Below are positions 10,867 through 20,619 of a DNA stretch of 64,000 nucleotides, one piece after another. A program made the translations under genes and the position numbers. Source of the stretch: Ariolimax columbianus. Its lineage: Eukaryota > Mollusca > Gastropoda > Stylommatophora > Arionidae. Where the stretch lies: contig JAVGWX010000004.1 in assembly GCA_036924085.1 (NCBI GenBank), positions 11,721,916 to 11,785,915 on the forward strand. The letters run 5' to 3'. The notes under the pieces were generated by a model. The model had not been told where the DNA came from, did no database searches, and worked only from the letters and a program-made list of their open reading frames with translations. Numbering within the stretch: position 1 is the first letter of the stretch; each line of letters opens with the position of its first letter.

Positions 10867-11972
10867 TTATTTTGTCAGCATTCAATTGTATAATTAAGCA
10901 AGCTTCAACAGGCATACACGTATTTGTTTGAATGTGTGTAACTGTTTGCACAGACGGTATAACACGGCATGCATGAATAGTGGCAGCAGGAGTGTGCACA
11001 AACAACGAATCACAACTACAATTCATATCAATACCCTTCACCATTAGCTGAGAGAGATAGACTAATCACCCATGATTCTGCTTGGTAGTGCAGTGATGTC
11101 CTTACATTTTTTTTCAAAGATGAGAACATAATGTCCACGTTATCCTGACATTTAGATTCTCTACCATGGTATTATTTCTTTGTCTAACTCTGATTATCCT
11201 CAGTACATTAACTTCAGCTGTCTCTTCTTCTTATTTCAGATCTCATTATATGCAAACTATCTTTTTCTAATGTCGTTCCCAATCACCTATTTGCATTTAT
11301 TAAAAATATTATTCATTTGACATGACAAACTAACTACAGCACGTTTTATGGGGCAAAGATTGTCAGTTCTCATAAATAAGCGCATGACATTTGATGCGTA
11401 CGTTATTACTTATTTATTCCCTGTTGTTCTCAGTGCTGATATAACTTATTCTTCCGTAAGCTTTCTCAGTGAGCCGATTTAAATAATAAGATTGCTGCTT
11501 TTAATGCTTCATCGAGTTTACTGATATATGTGAAGTGCTTTAGTTTGTCTGTTTCTGGTAGATTGGCCACAGCTTATGTTCAATGTTGCTGCAGTACAGA
11601 ATGAGTGGCACCTGTCACTTCACGCCGTAACAGGGTAAACAACAGCGAAGTATGTCGAATTAAGGTACAGTGACGGCCGTCTTCAAGGAAAACCTAGAAT
11701 GGTTGTTGTTTCAAATGCCCACAATGAGTAGGTTTACTCTTTTGTGCGCTCTGAAAAGGACGTTCCGAGCCGAGTTGTAGTATGTTTACTCACATCTCGA
11801 GAGAGCTGATGAAGGTGGACCGGGGTCCTCCACGCGGTTGTGCTAGGATTGGCTTCATCAGCGTGTCGCTCACTGCTACGGGGATCACGTCGATCCATCA
11901 CCTGGTTAGCCAGGCTGCCATGAAAACAGCCCATTTTCAGGGAGGGCTACTAGGAGGCCAAGGTGAGGGTCT
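10867..11972. other. Unassigned DNA
   Basis: No gene is recognised. The last part (about 11,730-11,960) is more GC-rich than its neighbours and has open frames on both strands, which may mark a decayed mobile element. I could not name it. Confidence 0.5.
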
Positions 11973-12550
11973 TGGCCAGTATGTTTTGCCTGACCCTGAT
12001 TAACATATCTGACCAGTATACTTTGCCTGACTCTAACATATCTGACCAGCATACTTTGCCTGGCCCTAACTAACATATCTGACCAGTATACTTTGCCTGA
12101 CCCTGACTAACATATCTGATCAGTATATATCTGACCAGTATACTTTGCCTGGCCCTGACTAACATATCTGACCAGTAAACTTTGCCTGACCCTGGCATAT
12201 CTGACCAATATACTTTGCCTGACCCTGACTAACATATCTAACCAGTATACTTTGCCTGACCCTGACATATCTGACCAGCATACTTTGCCTGACCCTGACT
12301 AACATACTTGAACAGTATACTTTGCCTGACCGTGACTAACATATCTGACCAATATACTTTGCCTGACCCTGACTAACATATCTAACCAGTATACTTTGCC
12401 TGACCCTGACATATCTGACCAGCATACTTTGCCTGACCCTGACTAACATACTTGAACAGTATACTTTGCCTGACCGTGACTAACATATCTGACCAGTATA
12501 CTTTGCCTGACTCTGACTAACATATCTGACCAGTATACTTTGCCTGACCA
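11973..12550 (+). repeat. Minisatellite, 37-bp unit with a 29-bp variant, ~16 copies
   Basis: Units read ccagtatactttgcctgac followed by cctgactaacatatctga. Shorter units drop the internal gactaac part. Near 12,120 there is a local hiccup (atatctgatcagtatatatc). A block of several units around 12,200-12,340 is repeated at 12,330-12,470, a small higher-order duplication. Confidence 0.93.
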
Positions 12551-12825
12551 GGCGTTAGACTTCCTCCCCACCTAGAATGGTACTTCACCAATATCGTCAT
12601 CTCAGCTCCACAGGGAACACAGTTCGCAATATAACAGACCCTGCCAACGGGAATGACGAGTTAGATCATTTATTCTGCTCTATCTCCGGATTTTTTTAGG
12701 AGGCGTTCCCAGTCCCCCTTCCCTTCTCCTTACTCCGTTTCTTCCCCTATTTCTAACCCACGTACAACTGTGAAAAAGAAGCCTCTACCATTCTGCAATT
12801 AGACGTCGCAGTTATTCCAGAAATG

Positions 12826-13247
12826 ACACACAAAGTGATGTCCTGTAACACACACAAAGTGATGTCCTGTAACACACACAAAGTGATGTCCTGTAACACA
12901 CACAAAGTGATGTCCTGTAACACACACAAAGTGATGTCCTGTAACACACACAAAGTGATGTCCTGTAACACACACAAAGTGATGTCCTGTAACACACACA
13001 AAGTGATGTCCTGTAACACACACAAAGTGATGTCCTGTAACACACACAAAGTGATGTCCTGTAACACACACAAAGGGATGTTCTCTAACACATACAAAGT
13101 GATGTTCTCTAACCCACACAAAGGGATGTCCTCTAATACACACAAAGTGATGCCCTCTAACACACACAAAGTGATGCGCTCTAACACACACAAAGGGATG
13201 CCCTCTAACACACACAAAGGGATGTCCTCTAACACACCCAAAGCGAT
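12826..13247 (+). repeat. Minisatellite, 24-bp unit, ~17 copies
   Basis: The unit is acacacaaagtgatg followed by tcctgtaac. The first ten copies (to about 13,070) are identical. The rest carry growing numbers of substitutions (gggatg, ctctaac, catac). Because 24 is a multiple of three, both strands stay open for over 130 codons, giving THKVMSCN or VLQDITLC octapeptides. All three frames on the minus strand are open, which argues against selection on any one. I treat the frames as repeat artefacts. Confidence 0.94.
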
Positions 13248-13257
13248 GTCATGTTTT

Positions 13258-13512
13258 ATTCATTCCTTCACTGCGTTCGTTACGTCTTCTTTATTCATTG
13301 TGTCTTGTCTCGAGATCCCTTATTTATGTATGTTGTGGTATCCCTCTACTTCCCTTACCCTGTGGTTTCCAGAACAGAGACTGTCCTAGAAGGTTATCAA
13401 CCGGCATCCTTAATGTGTGCTCTATGCAACGCCAGCGTCTTCTCCTTACCTTCCGTTGCTCTTGTGTTTACTTGGTGATTTCCAACAGTTCCACATCGGT
13501 GATCTGATTGCA
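13258..13512 (-). pseudogene. Non-LTR retrotransposon reverse transcriptase C-terminal remnant (minus strand)
   Basis: Read on the minus strand, one frame gives TDVELLEITK, a stop, then RRRRWRCIEHTLRMPVDNLL, FWKPQGKGSRGIPQHT, another stop, and RDLETRHNE. This is the conserved 'RRRWRWIGHTLR....W.PQGKR.RGRP..TWRRDLE' tail of RTE-like and related LINE reverse transcriptases, with in-frame stops. The same family, with different decay, lies on the opposite strand at 14,860-15,193. It abuts the 24-bp minisatellite on its left. The plus-strand frames here are shadows. Confidence 0.78.
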
Positions 13513-13784
13513 ACATGTCAATGCTTCTGTTCTGTGCAAGCATCCAGTTATGATAACCTTAAAGTACTTCCACCTTATGGAAATGCAGTCATTGACTTTC
13601 AGTAGGGGTGGTACGTCATTTGTGTGTGTTATCCCTGTTCAACTTTCCTGTATACATGCTTTCGAGAATTGTAAGAGGCCAGTCATGTTTTTCATTTCTG
13701 TAAATCGTGTTTCTGTGTGTTTGATGTTTATGTAAATTTGCTTTTTATCTATGTGCATCGTCTACCATTTAATGTTATTGACGT

Positions 13785-13870
13785 ACCCGAGGAGCGGCTG
13801 AGTAAGTGCTTTGGGCTGTCGCTCTTGTGACCACGAGCTCATGCATTCAAAAACCTCGGCTAGGCAGAAC
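13785..13870 (+). mobile_element. Probable tRNA-derived SINE head
   Basis: The sequence gcggctgagtaagtgcttt resembles an A box in a Leu/Ser-type tRNA. It is followed by an arm, a variable-arm-like gtgaccacgagctc, and a degenerate B box, cattcaaaaac. Outer pairing of ccgagg with cctcgg (13,788/13,850) is possible. The B box deviates from consensus and no CCA-side structure is complete, so a decayed SINE is likelier than a working tRNA. Confidence 0.35.
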
Positions 13871-14452
13871 TTATCTTTCTATCGGAGGTAAAATAAAAAC
13901 GTAGTCTTTGCAGTGCTTGGCAACTGTATGGGCAATCTCATTTTATTCCTAAACCCTATAAAACATTCCAATAGACCTCATCAATGGGAATTTACGCCAT
14001 AATGTACAGTTTTATAGATAAGTGTGCGTGTGTACAAGTCTGTAGACAACTTTCATATTTGACATGTTCAGTTTGACAGTAGCCAATTGACTTGTACAAT
14101 TTCTTTAACTACTTTTTGCTTGTTACATCCACTTTACCTGTTTGCTTTCTGTGGGTTTGCTGCACCACACACCTTTCATTTGTAATTGGCTACACCTGAA
14201 CCACACGTCGTCCAGGACGGGAGAGGTTATGTTGTCATTGTTAATACTAACATAATCTCATCATAGTCTATTTGTCTAATTGACTATCAAATAGTAACCA
14301 TTGGGAAAATGAACTATCACTATCTTTGCTCAAACTCTGTCCTATTGTATAGTTTTGAAATTTGAATAACAAACAAAAACCACAACTAAGTAAATAGAAA
14401 AGGAAACTACTGTATCCGTACAAGGTTTCATTTATACTAAGATATGATTTTT
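13871..14452. other. Unassigned AT-rich DNA
   Basis: Nothing recognisable. No open frame above 60 codons was credible and no repeat structure was seen. Confidence 0.55.
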
Positions 14453-14637
14453 TGTTTATTTTGGGACTACAGAAGTGTCTTATTTTAAATTTTGGTGTTA
14501 ATTTTTGGACTACAGAAGTCTTATTTTTTATTTTGGTGTTTATTTTGGTACTACAGAAGTGTCTTATTTTTAATTTTGGTGTTTATTTTGAGACTACAGA
14601 AGTGTCTTATTTTTAATTTTGGTGTTTATTTTGGGAA
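14453..14637 (+). repeat. Minisatellite, ~44-bp unit, ~4 copies
   Basis: Units contain ggactacagaagtgtcttat followed by a T-rich tail with ttttggtgtttattttgg. One unit lacks the gtg, giving agaagtcttat. The sequence is strongly T-rich on this strand. Confidence 0.9.
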
Positions 14638-14859
14638 TTGGTGTAAATTGACGTTTAGGATTTTTTAAATGAAATTTTTCCTTTATGTGGAGTCACAATT
14701 TAATTTAACAGGTCATACTAGTACAGGCTGTGTGCACAATGTCAGCTCTCTAGGTTATGCGGAAGTTGGTTAATATACAAGAAATAGAAGTGCACGCAAA
14801 CGGGCAACGGGCATGTCAAGTTTTAACTCGAAAAGTTTGTAAAAAGGAAAGATAGAGAC

Positions 14860-15193
14860 TTTCATAAATGGGTGCCTACCTAGGATAGAGGGATTTCGAT
14901 GACATGATAAGATCATAACGTGGTGCTGTTGAAAGCAGACATACATAAGTTGAACGTGGCGTGAAGAGAGGGCGCTGACGTTGGATAGGACACACATTAA
15001 GGAAAACAACAGGTAACATTACAATGGATGCACTATTCTGGAATCCCCAGAGCAAAGAAGTTAGATAGATAACACAACAGACATGAAGGACGAGAGTTCG
15101 AAGCAAACATGAATGAAACAGAAGACATGGACAGATCAGGACAGGAAGATCTGTGCTCCATATGGAACTCATCAAGCTTTGATTGATTTGATT
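14860..15193 (+). pseudogene. Non-LTR retrotransposon reverse transcriptase C-terminus and ORF end
   Basis: The plus strand reads KRGR, a stop, then RWIGHTLRKTTGNITMDALF and WNPQSKEVR. This matches the 'RWIGHTLRKP..NITR.AL.WNPQGKR' tail of RTE-like LINEs. Further on, in another frame, DRSGQEDLCSIWNSSSFD and a stop near 15,187 match the usual last residues of such ORFs ('..LCS.W....'). Several stops and frameshifts separate the pieces. It is the same family as the minus-strand fragment at 13,258-13,512, so the two form an inverted pair. The 79-bp tandem array starts directly after the ORF end. Confidence 0.8.
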
Positions 15194-15195
15194 CT

Positions 15196-15588
15196 GGGAG
15201 CATCCTACCTATCTTTATATGTGGTCCTACCTGTAGCATAGAGATATTGTCTCGCAAACTTCCTAGAATTGGAAGCATCCTACATATCTTTCTTTATATG
15301 TGGTCCTACCTGTAGCATAGAGAGATTGTCTCACAAACTTCCTAGAATTGGAAGCATCCTACATATCTTTCTTTATATGTGGTCCTACCTGTAGCATAGA
15401 GATATTGTCTCGCAAACTTCCTAGAATTGGAAGCATCCTACATATCTTTCTTTATATGTGGTCCTACCTGTAGCATAGAGATATTGTCTCACAAACTTCC
15501 TAGAATTGGAAGCATCCTACATATCTTTCTTTATATGTGGTCCTACCTGTAGCACAGAGATATTGTCTCGCAAACTTCCTAGAATTGG
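15196..15588 (+). repeat. Tandem repeat, 79-bp unit, 5 copies
   Basis: Five copies begin ggaagcatcctacatatctt and end gcaaacttcctagaatt. The first copy lacks a tctt and reads gggagcatcctacctatc. Copies 2-5 are almost identical (gagatatt/gagagatt, tcgca/tcaca). The array begins within about ten bases of the end of the preceding LINE ORF, so it probably grew from that element's 3' UTR (inference). Confidence 0.95.
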
Positions 15589-16168
15589 TAGATGAATATT
15601 GCTACTTTTTAAATAGAGATTGACTGTTATGTGTTACCATTCCTGCCTGGTCCTGGTGATGTTAAAACGTTATTCAGAGCTTATCGTTGCCCGTTCTCTC
15701 ATGTGTCGTAGTCATAGTTTCTTCTAAAGTGTGTGCCACATTAGGAATACATTGACTGCCACAACGTGAGCATGTCGTAAGAGCGGATTAGCACTACCGT
15801 CTTATCCCCACCATTCACATGTACGTGTATACCAAAAAGCTATTGAGTGATCGAAGTACTCGTCTGGAGTTGAAAGAAAACTCTAGAAACAATAACCCCA
15901 AGTCGCTTTGCTCAGGAAAAAGAGGAATATATATATCGATTGGTTTTTATACCAGTTTGCCAGGTCTACACGCAGCCTTCCTTAGTTGTCTGCCGTGGCA
16001 CGAGGGTTAAGAACTAACATTGAGCTCGCAAAGCCTGTTGTATTATTATATCATCACATCCTAGCTTTCTCCTAGTGCTCGCTCTCATTCTCCGCTTGAT
16101 ATTCGTCAAACAACTTAAATTTGGGTTGTTATCTTGGTTAGGTGTAGTTAATTGTCGTATTTTGTGTT
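15589..16168. other. Unassigned DNA
   Basis: No supported gene, RNA or element. Short open frames with no motif. Confidence 0.5.
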
Positions 16169-16446
16169 TCTCTGACAGGTTGTCTTCTCCGACCGGTTGT
16201 CCTCTCTGGCCGGTTGTCCTCTCTGACAGGTTGTCCTCTCTGACCGGTTGTCCTCTCTGGCCGGTTGTCCTCTCTGACAGGTTGTCCTCTCTGGCCGGTT
16301 GTCCTCCCTGACAGGTTGTCCTCTCTGACCGGTTGTCCTCTCTGGCCGGTTGTCCTCTCTGACAGGTTGTCCTCTCTGACCGGTTGTCCTCCCTGACAGG
16401 TTGTCCTCTCTGACCGGTTGTCCTCTCTGGCCGGTTGTCCTCTCTG
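16169..16446 (+). repeat. Minisatellite, 17-bp unit, ~16 copies
   Basis: Units read ggttgtcctctctgacc, alternating with ggcc and caggt variants in an irregular order. The array joins directly to an 18-bp relative at 16,447. Because 17 is not a multiple of three, frames through this part rotate. Confidence 0.95.
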
Positions 16447-16817
16447 ACCGGTTGTTGTTCTCTGACCGGTTGTTGTTCTCTGACCGGTTGTTGTTCTCTG
16501 ACCGGTTGTTGTTCTCTGACCGGTAGTTGTTCTCTGACCGGTTGTTGTTCTCTGACCGGTTGTTGTTCTCTGACCGGTTGTTGTTCTCTGACCGGTTGTT
16601 GTTCTCTGACCGGTTGTTGTTCTCTGACCGGTTGTTGTTCTCTGACCGGTTGTTGTTCTCTGACCGGTTGTTGTTCTCTGACCGGTTGTTGTTCTCTGAC
16701 CGGTTGTTGTTCTCTGACCGGTTGTTGTTCTCTGACCGGTTGTTGTTCTCTTACCGGTTGTTGTTCTCTGACCGGTTGTTGTTCTCTGACCGGTTGTTGT
16801 TCTCTGACCGGTTGTTC
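16447..16817 (+). repeat. Minisatellite, 18-bp unit, ~20 copies
   Basis: Nearly identical copies of ggttgttgttctctgacc, with single changes (gtagttg at about 16,522, cttacc near 16,751). It is clearly derived from the 17-bp array on its left: cctc became gttgt-like, with one base gained. The 18-bp period gives open hexapeptide frames (SLTGCC on plus, QPVREQ on minus, the latter in a 293-codon frame). These are products of the repeat and are not annotated as genes. Confidence 0.96.
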
Positions 16818-16909
16818 TCTTATGCTTTCAAGTTTTACACACAAAGCTACGCATATATTGCTTGGATTGTTTAACATCACAAGTCTTTTTCTCAACCCCT
16901 TCTCTTTTG

Positions 16910-17088
16910 CAACTCTCTCTCTCTCTCTCTCTCTTCTTCCTCTCTCTCTCCCCTCACTCTCTCTCTCTCTCTTTCTCCACCCTTCTCTTTTTCCTCATAT
17001 AAAAACATTTAATTGCGCCCATTATTTATGTGCCATCGATGCTTTTCAATATCACACCATGTTTACTCGTTTCTCCCCCCCCCCCCCC
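16910..17088 (+). repeat. CT-rich low-complexity DNA and poly(C)
   Basis: A ctctct-dominated stretch at 16,910-16,990 and a 14-base C run at 17,075-17,088. Simple sequence only. Confidence 0.85.
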
Positions 17089-17250
17089 TTCCACTCTGTC
17101 CATCGCTTGCAATTATCCTCCCCCAAACACATTTTTTTCTGTTCTATCGTTTTCCTATGTTGTTGCGTGAAACTACTCGTGTTGAATTTCTTTTTAATCT
17201 CTGGAAAATGTTTCTTTAATAGCGGGTTACAGTGGCTCTTATATCCCAAT

Positions 17251-17535
17251 GCGTACCAAAAAACATGGACCTGAGACCTCCAGCTGCATACTGAAGAACA
17301 TGGACCTGAGACCTCCCGCTGCATACCAAAGAACATGGACCTGAGACCTCCAGCTGCATACCAAAGAATATGGACCTGAGACCTCCCGCTGCATACCAAA
17401 GAACATGGACCTGAGACCTCCCGCTGCATACCAAAGAACATGGACCTGAGACCTCCCGCTGCATACCAAAGAACATGGACCTGAGACCTCCCGCTTCATA
17501 CCAAAGAACATGGACCTCAGACCTCCCGATGCATT
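17251..17535 (+). repeat. Minisatellite, 35-bp unit, 8 copies
   Basis: Units read gcataccaaagaacatggac followed by ctgagacctcccgct. Outer copies differ slightly (gcgtacc, agaatatgg, ctcagacc). Three minus-strand frames stay open through it, as expected for a 35-bp unit without stop triplets. Confidence 0.95.
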
Positions 17536-17564
17536 GCGAAGCTTCTTAGTAGTCTCATCACTAT

Positions 17565-17612
17565 ATGGATTACTTTGTCTATAACCATCTCGTTGTCCAG
17601 ACTGCTGTATCA
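17565..17612 (+). repeat. Dispersed short repeat, copy 1
   Basis: The stretch around atctcgttgtccagactgct is found again near 25,483 as atctcgttgaccagactgtt, in the same orientation and followed by similar cacag and ttc sequence. It is probably a piece of an unrecognised interspersed repeat. Confidence 0.4.
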
Positions 17613-18089
17613 CAGTCTTTTTCCGGGAACGCAACAACGAAGAGACATAGCGTCTTGCTCAATATGTTTCACTTGACCCTAATTAAGTCTTTGTTCCTCT
17701 ATCATTCTACAAAAAACAGAATACATGTGCATTGCTGATGTTCTTGTCTTTGTAATTCAGTTTGGTGGTGTTCTGCCAGTGAATGTTTTGTTTTTTGTTT
17801 TCTTGTTGTAGAATGATTCCGAGATTAATACTTGATCTCTGTTTAATGTCGTAGTGTCGGAATATGGACGCAGACATATATTTGAGGCGTGTTCAAATGA
17901 AACCAGACCAAACTGCAACAAGTAAACAGACGCACAATGCGCATGATGACGTAACTTTTGGTGTAAACAGCACATACCAACCGTCAAGTTTGCAAAATTG
18001 TATTATCCTCCTACTCATAGTTTCCTCAGCAGACCGTTAAAAACATGGCGGATGTGATACGGAATCCGTTCAGAGTTGATTAGTGATCG

Positions 18090-18260
18090 ATGATTCGGTT
18101 TCTAACAGCTGAAGGATGTCGACCAGTTGACATCCATCGCAGAATGCAGGCAGTGTATGGTGACAAAAGTGTATCGAAGACAACAGCGAAGAACTGGGCA
18201 ACGGAGTTTAGAGAAGGACGTGAGTTAAAGGAACAATATTCGCCTGACCTGGTCTCGTAA
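18090..18260 (+). pseudogene. Mariner-like transposase, N-terminal fragment
   Basis: This 56-codon frame starts with ATG and reads MIRFLTAEGCRPVDIHRRMQ, then AVYGDKSVSKTTAKNWATEF, then REGRELKEQ and a stop at 18,258-18,260. It matches the first helix-turn-helix domain of mariner/SETMAR-type transposases ('IRFL..EG....I...M..VYGD...S...V..W...F..GRE'). In the intact family this domain binds the terminal inverted repeats and is followed by a second HTH and a DDD catalytic domain, both missing here. The end of the frame overlaps the start of an inverted duplication, so truncation and duplication probably arose together. Confidence 0.85.
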
Positions 18261-18310
18261 GATCTTTCGTTAACTCGCGTCCTTCTTTAAACATCGTTGT
18301 CCAGTTCTTC
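18186..18310. repeat. Inverted repeat (hairpin) of the transposase coding end
   Basis: The left arm, gaagaactgggcaacggagt and onward to gtgagttaa (18,188-18,228), is matched in reverse complement by the right arm, ttaactcgcgtccttcttta to gtccagttcttc (18,270-18,310). The arms are about 41 bases with a few mismatches and a spacer of about 41 bases. The reverse-complement arm reads KNWTTMFKEGRELT, a slightly different copy of the same protein segment. This suggests a joined second element rather than a simple flip. Confidence 0.85.
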
Positions 18311-19095
18311 ACAGGGAAACTGTGGGGTAGCGAGGCCTGGACTGGATATCCCGCTCGTTAAAGGAAAGAAGCATTTGATATAGCCTTTCCTTTCCAGATG
18401 CAGAGATCGCCGCTGGATTCACTGTTCGGCTTACCGTTCAGGAGTTTCTGTGCCAATGGCCTCTCCTACATTGTGTCCCCAGCAGCACCTTCGTGAGGGT
18501 CCTCCTGTTTCTTACGGAGCCTGATGTGGGGCGCGACCGAGTACCCGGCGGCATAACTGGGCGGGCAGATTGGACTCATTAGTGTTGGTTGGCAGCAAAT
18601 CTAAGAAAAGGTAAACTCTGACCCTATACCCGGGTAGACGAAGCTCGTTAGTCTGTTCAGGCAATTCACCTAGGAGAGGAGGAACTCTGATTTTAAACCC
18701 ACAAGTCCCAGAGAGTGCTGACTAGTCTTGATACGATCAGAGTATCATCGGATGACTCTAGTAACTAGCATCTGCGGACAACGACTCCACTGCATTGTAG
18801 AAACTTTCGGGAGAGGATAGGGCTACGGGAGTAAACCCAGACAAAAATTCCGGAGTGGTTGCACTTAAGACGGATGGTTTCAAAATTGCGAACTCATTCC
18901 GGCAGCTCCTGCAGTTGAGCTGGTGCCAAATTGTCATGCTCTGCATTCCTTTGAATTATACCAGCGAGGCCGAGAGGGCAATCCTGCAGTTTGGGCAGCT
19001 CAGGGTCTCCATATTCAGCGCCCAGGCTTGCGCTCTGAGAGGCTACTCACAGGGTGCCACGCACATGATCTCCAAAGACTGAGACGCCTATGAAA
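18311..19095. other. GC-richer insert inside the fold-back mariner
   Basis: This block is clearly richer in G and C than its neighbours and unlike mariner sequence. Its last 40 bases (gtgccacgcacatgatctcc, then gactgagacgcc near 19,056-19,087) resemble the end of the 54-bp tandem array at 22,480-22,530. The insert may therefore be the tail of the same retroelement family (inference). No open frame in it has a recognisable motif. Confidence 0.5.
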
Positions 19096-19320
19096 TAAGG
19101 AAACAATGGTCGGAGGATAATGAAATTTAGCAAACTTGGCGGTTGGTATGTGTTGTTTACGCCAGAAGGGATGTCATCGTACATATGTTCACTTGTTGCA
19201 GTTTGGTCCGCTTTCATTTGAACACGCCTCGTAATTTGTGTTCGCACATTTTAAATTGTTTTAATGCAAGTACACATTTAATTAGTATTATGTGGTGTCT
19301 TAATATGTATGCATCTTTCT

Positions 19321-19458
19321 TTTCTGTTGTCTGGTGTACATGTTTTCTGTTGTCGGGTGTACATGTTTTCTGTTGTCTGGTGTACATGTTTTCTGTTGTC
19401 TGGTGTACATGTTTTCTGTTGTACATGTTTTCTGTTGTCTGGTGTACATGTTTTCTAT
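19321..19458 (+). repeat. Minisatellite, 23-bp unit, ~6 copies
   Basis: Units read ttctgttgtctggtgtac followed by atgtt. One unit is shortened to ttctgttgtacatgtt. The plus and minus frames across it (Cys/Phe/Leu-rich) are repeat artefacts. Confidence 0.93.
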
Positions 19459-20619
19459 GTGCTTATAATATACTTGTCTTCACGATTGTTGGGGCTAAAT
19501 AAAAATGATGGAAGTCGATGATCAGTTGGGCAATTCAAGTTTGAAAGGTTAGACTGAGCTTCGGTGTGAAACACAAAGAGAACCTCCTGCGTCTCCCGGC
19601 TTCTCCTCGTGATCAAACAGAGTTATATTTAACCAAACACGCCCATACTTTACTGACTGATCGATATTTGGAGACATTTCATTGTCTTCCTATCACTTGT
19701 TTCGTTTTTCTTAAGAGCACTGGCTCACTACTAGAATTCATTCCAGCGTTTTTTTCTTCAGAGAGCCTGTATTAGAGCTACGTTAGATAGTCGGGATGAA
19801 TAGGTCAGGCCCACTGTTGTCCTCCAAGCATGTCATAAAAGTCTAGAAGATTGTGTTTGAGGTTTGGAAACTCATCATGCAAAAATAAATATTGACACTA
19901 TAATAGGCCACTGCGAAAGATTGAATGCAATTTTCCAGTAACGGGAGCACCTGCAGTTGAAATTTTGCTTACTACGGGAGCAAAAAATTGAGTGATTGCA
20001 ATTACACGGATGTGTGTCATGCTTGCTTTACGAGAGGTCACTTTGATAGTGGTTTGAATAGCTTTCCGTTTCAACTACGATGTTTCTTCGCTCCTTGGGC
20101 AGACCCTATCCGTATTTAAAGATGTGCTGAAAGTGTACATTTATGTATGTCACAAACAAAGTTTTTCTGTCGCAGTTAAATTGGAATGAATGTAGGACGC
20201 ATGTCGTATTTACTACTGGTAACAAGCTGCACTAGTGTAGTCTGGCTAAGAGAATATGAATCGCAGAAGGAAGGCAAACCCAATTCCAAAATTGCTGTGC
20301 TGAAATCGAATGTGTTAGATCGAAAGGCGCAGATATATCACAGCCTCGCAGTAAACCGTGGTACAACATCGCAACGTTCATTTCAGGACGAACGCCAAAG
20401 ACGAAGACGACTGTCCAAGGCGGACCACGACCAGAAGTATTAGAGCAGCACATCTCGGGAAGGAAATACTTTCTCGACTACAAACGTCCAAACTTGTTGG
20501 CTGAGGTGAAATATTTCTCAGCTAGAAACATCATTTAAAATAAATGAAAAAACGGACGTAAGATGTGCGAAGAACTAGAATTAGTGCAATAAAGAATTTG
20601 AGATTTTGTTGATGTTAAA
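19459..20619. other. Unassigned DNA
   Basis: No gene is recognised. One frame without an ATG stays open for about 92 codons at 20,260-20,538 and contains KPWYNIATFISGRTPKTKTT. No family could be assigned. Other frames are short and motif-free. Confidence 0.5.

Larger units (their letters stand above)
17884..19230 (+). mobile_element. Fold-back mariner-like element with long inverted arms
   Basis: The left end gaggcgtgttcaaatgaaa (17,884) is mirrored by tttcatttgaacacgcctc ending at 19,230. Inverted similarity extends for about 120-140 bases (left 17,884-18,023, right 19,096-19,230), with one indel of about ten bases. In the related copy at 22,737-23,548 this long sequence occurs only at the 5' end, with a short terminal inverted repeat at the other end. 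Both arms here therefore look like 5' ends placed head to head. A transposase start (18,090-18,260) follows the left arm, and an inverted piece of the same coding region lies at 18,270-18,310. About 780 bp of unrelated GC-richer DNA fills the centre. No catalytic domain is present. Confidence 0.78.

Noticed and set aside
11734..12003. Overlapping open frames on both strands in a GC-richer patch
   Set aside because: No recognisable domain. It may be a decayed mobile element, but nothing in the sequence identifies one.
12826..13247. CRISPR-like regular repeats
   Set aside because: Units are contiguous with no unique spacers, and the sequence context is eukaryotic. It is a minisatellite.
16014..16895. 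293-codon minus-strand QPVREQ frame and plus-strand SLTGCC frame
   Set aside because: Both come from the 18-bp period of one minisatellite. The flanking parts rotate frame in the 17-bp array.
20260..20538. Open stretch of about 92 codons without ATG
   Set aside because: No family motif, no start codon and no splice evidence. The opposite strand is also open. It is kept only as a note in the unassigned region.
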